In this document: positions 8,610 through 15,564 of the stretch, piece by piece
How positions within the stretch are numbered: position 1 is the stretch's first letter
How the letters are laid out: the number at the start of each line of letters is the position of its first letter
From: Kribbella albertanoniae
GTDB lineage: Bacteria; Actinomycetota; Actinomycetes; Propionibacteriales; Kribbellaceae
DNA: 39,423 nucleotides
NCBI RefSeq assembly: GCF_004348455.1
Contig: NZ_SMKA01000045.1
Span: 1 to 39,423, forward strand
Direction of reading: 5' to 3'
Notes under the pieces: generated by a model
The model's input: the letters and a program-made list of their open reading frames with translations, nothing else
Told to the model about the DNA's origin: nothing
Databases searched by the model: none
Translations under genes and position numbers: made by a program

Positions 8610-9286
8610 GATTGGGCACCGGATGGCTGGATCAGGCGGTAGCCGCGGCCGCGGACGGCCTGGATGAGGTCCGGACCACCGCGCAGGCGGGCCCGGAGCC
8701 GGGTGATGGTGACGTCGACGACGTTCGACATCGGGTCGGCGGCGGCGTCCCAGCAGTGTTCGATCAGGTCGGTCCGGGAGATGGTCTGCTCGGGCCGGCT
8801 CATCAGGAACTCCAGCACGGAGAACTCCTTCGCTCGCAGGGTGACCAGGACGCCGCCGCGCCGGACCTCACGGCGGCCGGTGTCGAGCTCGACGTCGGCG
8901 TACCGCAGGATCGGCGGCCGGATGGTCGGGCCGCGCCGGCTCAGGCTGAGCACCCGGACGATCAGTTCCTCGACCGCGAACGGTTTGACCAGGTAGTCGT
9001 CACCGCCGTGCTCGAACCCGTCGACCCGGTCGGCCAGCTGGTCCATCGCGGTCAGGAACAGTACCGGGACCGCCCAGCCGTCCTGCCGGCGGCTGCGAAC
9101 GTACCCGATCGAGTCGCCGTCGGGCAGCATCCGGTCGAAGACCACGCAGTCGTAGGCGTTCACGAACAGCGCCTCGTCGGCGTCCGCGATGGTGCCGGCC
9201 AAGTCGACCGCGAGCGCTGCGGAGCGGAGCGCAGCCGGTACCGCGACCTGCAGCTCCGGGTCGTCCTCGACCACCAATACCCGCAC
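8606..9286 (-). CDS. OmpR-family response regulator
   Basis: This 226-residue protein joins an N-terminal receiver domain to a C-terminal winged-helix DNA-binding domain. Acidic pocket residues Asp8/Asp9, phospho-acceptor Asp51 (VVFDRMLPDGD), Thr79 and Lys101 (DDYLVKPF) are all present. The GTG start at 9286 has GAGGGG upstream. First gene of the operon running to 1033, so it probably controls its own operon. Given the 32- to 62-base divergent space to the SARP gene, it may also control the first secretion operon. A direct repeat in that space (9309-9327) is a candidate site. Confidence 0.95.
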   Translation of the reverse strand: MRVLVVEDDPELQVAVPAALRSAALAVDLAGTIADADEALFVNAYDCVVFDRMLPDGDSIGYVRSRRQDGWAVPVLFLTAMDQLADRVDGFEHGGDDYLVKPFAVEELIVRVLSLSRRGPTIRPPILRYADVELDTGRREVRRGGVLVTLRAKEFSVLEFLMSRPEQTISRTDLIEHCWDAAADPMSNVVDVTITRLRARLRGGPDLIQAVRGRGYRLIQPSGAQS

Positions 9287-9308
9287 AGGGACCCCTCACC
9301 GAATTCTG

Positions 9309-9327
9309 TGTCATCGAAATGTCATCG
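9309..9327. promoter_or_regulatory. 11-bp phased direct repeat, candidate response-regulator site
   Basis: TGTCATCG occurs at 9309-9316 and again at 9320-9327, one helical turn (11 bp) apart. A third partial copy, TGTCAT, is at 9345-9350. This is the usual geometry of OmpR/PhoB-type binding sites. It lies in the short divergent space between the response-regulator start (9286) and the SARP-type gene. The identity of the bound protein is inference. Confidence 0.35.
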
Positions 9328-9348
9328 TCACCCCGGATCGTATGTGTC

Positions 9349-10932
9349 ATGAACGGTCACTCAGCGCACTCACCGGCCCTGTCACCGGCCTTCCGCGTGC
9401 TGGGCCCGCTGGAGGTGGACGGCCCGGACGGCACGCAGATCGACGTCGGCGGGGGCAAACCCGCCACCGTGCTGGCCCTGCTTCTGCTGCACCGCAACGC
9501 CTGGGTCAGCACCGAGCAGCTCATCGATGCCGTCTGGTCCGGCCGGGACGTGCCCGCCTCCGCGCAGAACAACCTGAAGACCTACGTCTGGCAGCTCCGC
9601 CGGGCGCTCCCGGACGACCGGATCGAGAGCCGCCCGGGGGCGTACCGGGTCCGCGTCCTGTCCGGCGAGCTCGACGCCGACGCCGCGTCCGCCCTCGGCG
9701 ACGAGGCTCGCGCGCTGCTGGCTCGCGGATCCGCCGCGGAAGCGGTGACCGTCGTACGGCGGGCGCTCGATCTCTGGCGCGGTTGCCCGTACGACGGGCT
9801 CACCGACGACGCGGCCTCAGCCGTCGACCGGCTCACCGAGCTGCACCGGACACTCCGCGAGGACCTGGCCGACGCGCATCTCGCACTCGGCCGGCCATCC
9901 GAGGCGATCGCCGTACTGCGGGTGCTCACCGACGAGGAGCCACTGCGCGAGCTGGCCTGGGCCCGGCTGATGGCGGCGTACCGCCTGGTGGGACGCAGGC
10001 ACGACGCGCTGGCGGCGTACCAACGAGCCCGTACGGCGCTCGTCCGCGATCTCGGGATCGAGCCTGGTGCGGAGCTGACCGCGCTGCACCTGGAGATCCT
10101 GAGCGAGGACACGCGCCGACCGGTGGTCGCGCCCGTCAGCTCGAACTTGCCGCCGCGTGTCGCCGGATTCGTCGGCCGCGAGCCGGAGCTGGAGTCGCTG
10201 CGCGGCGCTTGTGGGGTTGTGACGATCGACGGGATGCCCGGGATCGGCAAGACGGCCTTCGCGCTCGAGGCGGCCGCGCTGTCCGGGCACGAGACCCAGC
10301 AGTACGTCGACGTCCGCGGCGGGAGCGTGGTTGCGCCGACCGGTGGGTTGCTGATTCTCGACAACGTTGATGACTTTGAGCAGGTGCGGTCGGCGCTACC
10401 GAACGACCCGGCTGCGCTGGTGCTGGTGATCAGCCGGCGGCGACTGGCCGGACTCGATCGCAGCGGCGCGATCACGCTGGATCTGCTGGCTCCGCGCGAG
10501 GCTTCTGAGCTGACTGAGGTTGGGCAGATCTTGTCGGCCGCAGGTGGACACCCTGGGGCGATCCGGCACCTGATCGAGCGGACGCGCAACCGGCAGCCGT
10601 GGACGGTGGCGCGGATGACTGCTCAGCTTGAGGATCCGACTGGTCGCTGCCACGCGCTGGCTGAGCTGCTCAATCGGTTCGACGGGTTGGTGGAGCCGGC
10701 CGTGCAGCAGCTCTATCGGCGGATCAGCACAGTCGGCCGGTTCGACCTTGGTCAGGCTGCGCGGATGGCCGGTGTCGAGGCTGAGGCGATGATCGACCAG
10801 CTGATGGATCTGAACCTGGTCGCCGAACCGGCACCGGGCCGGTTCGAGCTGTTGCCGATCGCCCGCGACCACGCCTATCGGTTGCTGCAGGCAACTGAAA
10901 CGCGCCGGGTCAAGGCGGAGCTGGTCGCATGA
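9349..10932 (+). CDS. SARP-type (AfsR-like) transcriptional regulator with NTPase segment
   Basis: A 527-residue regulator. The winged-helix transcriptional regulator domain is at about residues 10-95 (STEQLIDAVWSG, then NNLKTYVWQLRR), and the bacterial transcriptional activation domain is at about 100-250. A STAND-like ATPase segment with P-loop GMPGIGKTAF begins near 295. The protein ends soon after the NTPase, with no TPR tail, so it is shorter than AfsR. The ATG at 9349 is preferred because the ATG at 9319 lies inside the direct-repeat site, although neither has a strong ribosome site. Its stop overlaps the eccE start (ATGA). This suggests a dedicated activator of the ESX operon, which is inferred from position. 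Confidence 0.85.
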   Translation: MNGHSAHSPALSPAFRVLGPLEVDGPDGTQIDVGGGKPATVLALLLLHRNAWVSTEQLIDAVWSGRDVPASAQNNLKTYVWQLRRALPDDRIESRPGAYRVRVLSGELDADAASALGDEARALLARGSAAEAVTVVRRALDLWRGCPYDGLTDDAASAVDRLTELHRTLREDLADAHLALGRPSEAIAVLRVLTDEEPLRELAWARLMAAYRLVGRRHDALAAYQRARTALVRDLGIEPGAELTALHLEILSEDTRRPVVAPVSSNLPPRVAGFVGREPELESLRGACGVVTIDGMPGIGKTAFALEAAALSGHETQQYVDVRGGSVVAPTGGLLILDNVDDFEQVRSALPNDPAALVLVISRRRLAGLDRSGAITLDLLAPREASELTEVGQILSAAGGHPGAIRHLIERTRNRQPWTVARMTAQLEDPTGRCHALAELLNRFDGLVEPAVQQLYRRISTVGRFDLGQAARMAGVEAEAMIDQLMDLNLVAEPAPGRFELLPIARDHAYRLLQATETRRVKAELVA

Positions 10933-12194
10933 AATCCCAGGCTACGGCGGCCGCACCGGCCGCCGATCGTCAAACCACCGCCGCGCCTGCTGCTGCTCGG
11001 GTTCCGCAGGCCACGGCAGTCGGGGTTCCGCTGGCCCGACCTTCGGTGAAGGTGCCGTCGGCAACGGTTCCCGCGGTTGCTCCGGCACCGGGGCCGGTGG
11101 CGCGCTCGGCGATCGTCGTACAGCCTCCTGCTCCTGATTTGGTGGCTGATCCGGTCGAGCGGCCGGATCGGGCGATTCGGGTCGGGCAACTCGTTTGCTG
11201 GCAGCTTGCGCTGGTGATGGTCGCGGCCGCGACTACTGGATCGCGGACGGTGCTGATCCTCACGTCGCTGGCTGCGGTGTCGCTGGTGCTGCTCACGGCG
11301 GTCCGGATTCGCGGACAGTGGCTGTATCGGTGGATCGGCATCTCGCTGCTGTTCGTGCTGCGGCGACGCCGGATTGACCTCGGCGACAGCATCGCGATCA
11401 GCCTGGTCAGTGCGCTGCTCGGCCGGACGACGACCGACGTGGTGACCGTGCGGGAACAGCCGTACGGCGTACTCAGTCGGGCGGCCGGCGTCAGCGTCGC
11501 GCTGCGACTCGGGCCGGATGCGCAGTACCGATTGCTGCCGCAGCTCGCCTCGCTCGCCGAGGCGGCCGACGAGCAGCCGGTCGGTGTCGGGCTGCAGTTG
11601 GTCCTGCACGCCGGTCTCAAGCAGAACCAGAAGCCGCGGACCTGGATCGCCGTCGCCGCCGAGCGGACGCCGGACATCGCCACCGACGAGCAGTTGCGCC
11701 AGGTGGTCGCGAACACCGTTCGCCGGTTGGTACGGCGATTCGACCGGGAGCAGGTCGAGTACCTGGCCCTGGACGAGTCCGACGTACTCGCGTCGATCGG
11801 TGCCCTTGCCCACGCCAATGCGGGTCGCGGTCAGCTCCAGGAACGCTGGTCTACCTGGGCTTGCGGACCCGTCCACCAACTAACTATCCGGTTGGTCGGC
11901 TCAGCCTCGTTGCCTGCGGCAACACTCGAAGCGCTGGTCGGCACCCTGCTCGGCACCGGAACCGGCGCCGCCCAGACCATCGCTGTCACCATCACCGCGG
12001 CCGCCGGCAACACCGCCTCCGCCCGTCACGACGTCGTCCTCCGGTTGGCCGCGGCACATCCCGCCACGCTCGACTCGGCGACCTCGATCCTGATCACCCT
12101 GGCCCGCTCCTTCGGAGTAGAGCCAGAACGCCTCAACGGCCGGCACGCATCAGGTGCCGCCGCCACGCTTCCTCTGGGGGTAGAGATCTCATGA
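10929..12194 (+). CDS. eccE: Type VII secretion protein EccE
   Basis: A 421-residue protein with the EccE layout. A disordered Ala/Pro-rich N-terminus of about 75 residues is followed by two close membrane helices (about residues 92-134). Then come an Arg-rich junction (GQWLYRWIGISLLFVLRRRR) and a cytoplasmic alpha/beta domain of some 270 residues. EccE is a peripheral component of the actinobacterial ESX membrane complex with EccB, EccC, EccD and MycP. The long Ala/Pro N-terminus is unusual for the family. The start is coupled to the SARP-type gene. The stop TGA sits in an ATGA that now opens the 161-bp palindromic element. Confidence 0.82.
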   Translation: MKSQATAAAPAADRQTTAAPAAARVPQATAVGVPLARPSVKVPSATVPAVAPAPGPVARSAIVVQPPAPDLVADPVERPDRAIRVGQLVCWQLALVMVAAATTGSRTVLILTSLAAVSLVLLTAVRIRGQWLYRWIGISLLFVLRRRRIDLGDSIAISLVSALLGRTTTDVVTVREQPYGVLSRAAGVSVALRLGPDAQYRLLPQLASLAEAADEQPVGVGLQLVLHAGLKQNQKPRTWIAVAAERTPDIATDEQLRQVVANTVRRLVRRFDREQVEYLALDESDVLASIGALAHANAGRGQLQERWSTWACGPVHQLTIRLVGSASLPAATLEALVGTLLGTGTGAAQTIAVTITAAAGNTASARHDVVLRLAAAHPATLDSATSILITLARSFGVEPERLNGRHASGAAATLPLGVEIS

Positions 12195-12351
12195 CTGTGC
12201 ACATTGCCACGCTCCGCGCGGCGGGTTATGGGGCCTTGATTCCCGTCCTTCCCTCGTCGCTCCAGTCGCTTCGCTCCCTGCGCTCCTCAGTCCAGGCCGG
12301 GGGCCCCATAACCGCATTTCCTTCACTCGTCAGTCCAGACCGGGAGACCTC
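12191..12351 (+). repeat. 161-bp palindromic (REP-like) element between eccE and the HTH gene
   Basis: The element starts and ends at near-identical junctions: GAGATCTCATGACTGT around 12184-12199 and GAGACCTCATGACCGT around 12345-12360. It contains exact 12-bp inverted arms GGTTATGGGGCC (12224-12235) and GGCCCCATAACC (12302-12313). These enclose a pyrimidine-rich core with repeated CGCTCC/TCGCTTCGCTCC words typical of REP-like elements. It is open in frame: an ORF of 54 codons from ATG 12191 ends in the ATGA at 12352-12355, so it overlaps both neighbours' signals. I read it as an inserted palindromic element that copied the stop-start junction, not as a gene, though translation through it could keep the operon coupled. 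Confidence 0.55.
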
Positions 12352-12999
12352 ATGACCGTCACCCTTATTAACCGGCCTACTGGGTTTCATCACGTCCCCG
12401 CTCAGGGCGCTGTTGCCGAACTGCTGGCCGGTGCCAAGGACGAGGTTATTGCCCTTAGCAACCTCACTCCCGCTGGGCCGGCGTTCGGGCCGCGGGACGT
12501 CAAGCACGGCGTGCGGTACCGGGCGATCTACCCTGATGCCGCACGGATGACGCCGAACCTGTGCCGTCATCTCGGGGCGATGTCGATGGCCGGTACGGCA
12601 GTCCGCACGATGCCACTGGTGCCGATGAACGCACTCGTGATCGACGGCCAGGTCGCCGTACTGCCGGCTGATTCGGCCAACGGGAGCGTCGCCGTACTGC
12701 GGCTGTCCAGCGTGGTCATCACGGTGCTCGAACTGTTCGAGCGGGTCTGGCCGGACGCCGTACCGCTGGCTGCCGACGACCTTCCGGACGACACCGACCT
12801 GTCGATGCGTGAGCGCGAGATGCTGCGGCTGCTCGGGCTCGGTGCCACCGACGAGGCAGCTGCGGCACAGCTGGGGATCTCAGTGCGGACGGTACGGCGG
12901 ATGGTCGCGCAGATCATGCATCGGCTTGGTGCACGCAGCCGGTTCCAGGCCGGTGTGAAGGCGGCCGACCGTGGCTGGCTACTGGATCGGGCGAGTTGA
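12352..12999 (+). CDS. LuxR-type HTH regulator
   Basis: A 215-residue protein. The C-terminal LuxR-type helix-turn-helix (about residues 150-212) reads SMREREMLRLLGLGATDEAAAAQLG, then SVRTVRR and LGARSRFQAG. The N-terminal 140 residues resemble the effector part of TrmB/phospholipase-D-like regulators fused to LuxR HTHs, with no catalytic motif. It lies inside the ESX operon between eccE and the EccA-like gene, and its stop overlaps the next start as TGATG. A role in controlling secretion genes is inferred from position. The ligand is unknown. Confidence 0.85.
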   Translation: MTVTLINRPTGFHHVPAQGAVAELLAGAKDEVIALSNLTPAGPAFGPRDVKHGVRYRAIYPDAARMTPNLCRHLGAMSMAGTAVRTMPLVPMNALVIDGQVAVLPADSANGSVAVLRLSSVVITVLELFERVWPDAVPLAADDLPDDTDLSMREREMLRLLGLGATDEAAAAQLGISVRTVRRMVAQIMHRLGARSRFQAGVKAADRGWLLDRAS

Positions 13000-14639
13000 T
13001 GTCGCGCATCCTGACCGTCGCGGCCGATCGTCCGGGTGCCTACCCGACGATCGGCGCGGCCCTGCTCGACGCTCCGGACGGTGCCGCGGTGGTCATCGCG
13101 GCCGGAACGTACGCGGAGACGATGGAGCTGAACGGCCGCTCGATCACCCTCCGCGCCGAAGCCGGTGCCGAGGTCGTGATCGACGGGTCGGGGGCCGACT
13201 GGCCGACGATCCGGGCGGCCGACGGTTCGCTGGCACTCCACGATCTGGTCGTCCGCTCGGCCGATAATCTGACGGTTTCGACCGAGCGGACGGCGCTCAC
13301 CCTCGTGGGCTGCACGATCAGCGGTGGTTCGCGACCGGCGGTGAGTGTGCACGCGGGGCCGGGGCTGCGGATCGACAAGTGCACCGTGAGTGGTGCCGCG
13401 ACCGGGATCATCGTCGAGGGCGCGGGCGGCGAGATCACCGAGACGGTGGTGCGCGATATGTCGGGTGACGGCATGGTCTTTGCGCTCGGTGCCGATCCGG
13501 CGGTCAGTGGTGGCTCGGTGAGCGGGTGTGGCGGGCGTGGGGTCTACGTCTACCAGTACAGCCGGCCGTCGCTGAGTGACCTCGAGATCGCGAACACCGG
13601 CGCCGAGGGGATCGGCGTCGCGCACGGGAGTACGCCGGTGATCCGGCGGGTGAGCGTGCATGACACGCGTGGATCTGCGGTCACAGTGGGTCCCGGGTGC
13701 GGCGGAACGATCGAAGGGTTGCGACCGTCGAACACGGCCGAACCCGCCGTGCAGATCGCGGCCGGCGCGACGGTCGAGGTGATCGAGGCGAGCCCGCTGA
13801 CGGCCGCATCGAGTGGTCCGATCGACGAGCTGCTCGGGCACCTCGACCAGATGGTCGGGTTGCCGGGGGTGAAGGCGGAGGTACGGGCGCTGGTCGACGA
13901 GATCCAGGTCAACGAGTGGCGTCGTACGGCGGGATTGTCTGTTGGATCGGTCAGCCACCACCTGATCTTCGCCGGGGCACCGGGGACCGGGAAGACGACC
14001 GTGGCGCGGTTGTACGGGAAGCTGCTGAAGGCGCTCGGCGTGCTGCCGGACGGTGGGTTCACCGAGGTTTCGCGGCGGGACCTGGTCGGGCAGTACATCG
14101 GGCACACGGCGGAGAAGACGTCGCAGGTGTTCGAGAAGTCGCTCGGCGGAGTGCTGTTCATCGACGAGGCGTACACCCTGTCGCGCTCGGCCGGGAGTGG
14201 CGGTGACTTCGGGCAGGAGGCGATCGACGTACTGGTGAAACTGATGGAGGACCACCGCGACGAGATCGCCATCATCGTCGCCGGGTACACCGTCGAGATG
14301 ACCGACTTCCTGGCCGCCAACCCCGGCCTGGGATCCCGGTTCTCCAAGACGATCGAGTTCGAGAACTACTCCGCCGAGGAACTCCTCCTGATCACCGACC
14401 GGATGGTCGCCGGCGGCGACTACCTCCTCGACCCCGCAGCCGGCGCACCCCTCACCTCCTACTTCGACCGAATCGCCGACAGCCCCAACTTCGGCAACGC
14501 CCGCGAGGCCCGCCGCCTCGTCGAAGGCATGCGCAAAGCCCAGTCCCAACGCCTCCGCCTCCTAGGCCGCATGCCCACCACCACCGAACTCCGCCAACTC
14601 CTCCCAGACGACGTCCAAGCCGCCGCCGGAGTGTCCTGA
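12999..14639 (+). CDS. Beta-helix / EccA-like AAA+ ATPase fusion
   Basis: A 546-residue, two-part protein. Residues 1 to about 265 are a right-handed parallel beta-helix (NosD/pectate-lyase-like, about ten turns of the G-x-x-V/I-x-x-C/V-x-V type) with no recognisable polysaccharide-lyase active site. Residues from about 275 to the end are a CbxX/CfqX-type AAA+ domain like the C-terminal half of EccA. Walker A is GAPGTGKTT near 326, Walker B is VLFIDEAY at 385, and the arginine finger is in GLGSRF. Mycobacterial EccA instead has a TPR N-terminus. EccA-type ATPases are cytosolic helpers of ESX substrate handling. The beta-helix presumably replaces the TPR as the docking part. The ATG at 12999 overlaps the HTH stop. 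Confidence 0.88.
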   Translation: MSRILTVAADRPGAYPTIGAALLDAPDGAAVVIAAGTYAETMELNGRSITLRAEAGAEVVIDGSGADWPTIRAADGSLALHDLVVRSADNLTVSTERTALTLVGCTISGGSRPAVSVHAGPGLRIDKCTVSGAATGIIVEGAGGEITETVVRDMSGDGMVFALGADPAVSGGSVSGCGGRGVYVYQYSRPSLSDLEIANTGAEGIGVAHGSTPVIRRVSVHDTRGSAVTVGPGCGGTIEGLRPSNTAEPAVQIAAGATVEVIEASPLTAASSGPIDELLGHLDQMVGLPGVKAEVRALVDEIQVNEWRRTAGLSVGSVSHHLIFAGAPGTGKTTVARLYGKLLKALGVLPDGGFTEVSRRDLVGQYIGHTAEKTSQVFEKSLGGVLFIDEAYTLSRSAGSGGDFGQEAIDVLVKLMEDHRDEIAIIVAGYTVEMTDFLAANPGLGSRFSKTIEFENYSAEELLLITDRMVAGGDYLLDPAAGAPLTSYFDRIADSPNFGNAREARRLVEGMRKAQSQRLRLLGRMPTTTELRQLLPDDVQAAAGVS

Positions 14640-15118
14640 GTAAACGGATCACCCGAACGACAGGAGGTATTCGCCGATTCGCGTCCCTCGGGCGGCGGCG
14701 TACGCCTGCGGCGGCGTATACGTAGTCAGACACCTCCTGTTCTTGCGGATGCCCTTCCACCCGCGCGAGTGAACCGTGCCCCGCGAGCGAGGGAGGTTGC
14801 CTGTCGAAGTGGAGGGTTGCCCGTCGAGGTGGGGGGTTGCCCACTCAAAATTTCAGGGGGCAACCCCCTATTTCAGGGGGCAACCCGAGGCCACGGACGC
14901 ATGCCGGCGTACTGCGGACACGAATTGGGGACCGCGGACACGCGATCAGATGTCCGAGGTCCCGACTAGGTGACCGCAGTACACCCCGGCTCACCTGCAC
15001 GCGGCGCAGCAGAGCGCCGTACCCGCAACGTCCGAAGGATCCGAGGGCGTGGTCTCCGGATCGTCGGACGTTAAAACGCTGCCCGGGGAGAGTGAGTAGG
15101 GCGGGGTACTGGGTGGGG
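14640..15118. other. Intergenic region with phased palindromes
   Basis: No gene is convincing here. Features seen are a 9-bp inverted repeat ACAGGAGGT/ACCTCCTGT (14660-14668 and 14732-14740), the phased GGGTTGCCC/GGGCAACCC array (14794-14886), and the inverted repeat GTACTGCGG/CCGCAGTAC (14909-14917 and 14974-14982). CGGACACG also recurs between these last two arms. The promoter of the SRPBCC gene should lie here but is not obvious. Confidence 0.6.
14794..14886. repeat. 20-bp phased array of GGGTTGCCC / GGGCAACCC cores
   Basis: Three forward cores begin at 14794 (AGGTTGCCT, variant), 14814 and 14834 (GGGTTGCCC). Two reverse-complement cores GGGCAACCC begin at 14858 and 14878. Spacings are 20, 20, 24 and 20 bp. 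The 16-mer starting TTTCAGGGGG is exactly repeated at 14851-14866 and 14871-14886, and GGGGGCAACCCCC at 14856-14868 is a hairpin. The two-turn phasing puts all cores on about the same DNA face, which suggests cooperative protein binding. A repetitive element is the alternative. Confidence 0.55.
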
Positions 15119-15559
15119 GTGAGCGAGAACGAGTGTGTGGTGGCGGCTTCGGCTGGGGATGTTTTTGCGATCCTGACCGACGGGTGGCGGTATGCGGCCT
15201 GGGTGGTCGGGGCGTCCAGGGTGCGTGATGTGGACCCGCCCTGGCCGGAGCCTGGCGGGCTGATCCACCACTCGGTCGGAGTGTGGCCGTTGCTGATCGA
15301 CGACAACACAGAAGCGCTCGAGTACGACGCCGGCCGCCGACTGCGGCTGCGGGTCCGGGCATGGCCGGTGGGTGAGGGTGATGTGGAGTTCCGCGTCACC
15401 GAAGTCCCGGACGGTTGCCGGGTGGTGATGACGGAGAAGGCGGTCCGCGGCCCGGCCACGTTGCTGCCGGAGAAGGTGGCCGATTTGTTGCTGTCGGCCC
15501 GTAATACCGAAACCCTGCAACGCCTCAAGCTCCTGGCCGAGCAGCGGACCGAACCCTAG
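15119..15559 (+). CDS. SRPBCC (polyketide cyclase/START-like) family protein
   Basis: A 146-residue protein with the SRPBCC pattern. An N-terminal strand is followed by helix and loop (VAASAGDVFAILTDGWRYAAWVVGASRVRDVD), then a curved beta sheet and a long C-terminal helix ending LQRLKLLAEQR. The family binds hydrophobic ligands, and no specific substrate can be read here. The GTG at 15119 is chosen because the homologous part begins there. An in-frame GTG at 15092 has a ribosome site too close to it. The gene ends five bases from the stop of the convergent FN3 protein gene, with no terminator between them. Confidence 0.85.
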   Translation: MSENECVVAASAGDVFAILTDGWRYAAWVVGASRVRDVDPPWPEPGGLIHHSVGVWPLLIDDNTEALEYDAGRRLRLRVRAWPVGEGDVEFRVTEVPDGCRVVMTEKAVRGPATLLPEKVADLLLSARNTETLQRLKLLAEQRTEP

Positions 15560-15564
15560 GGGCG

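Noticed and set aside
12191..12355. 54-codon ORF between eccE and the HTH gene as a true gene
   Set aside because: Its sequence is the palindromic element itself with Ser/Leu-rich repeats. Treated as a repeat, although in-frame translation is possible.
12999..13800. Pectate lyase enzyme call for the beta-helix half
   Set aside because: No catalytic Asp/Arg pattern of polysaccharide lyases was seen, and the fusion to an EccA-type ATPase argues for a binding role.
14452..14844. Minus-strand ORF of 130 codons at the end of the EccA-like gene
   Set aside because: Arg/Gly-rich, covers the palindromes and the antisense of the AAA+ domain; no homology or ribosome site.
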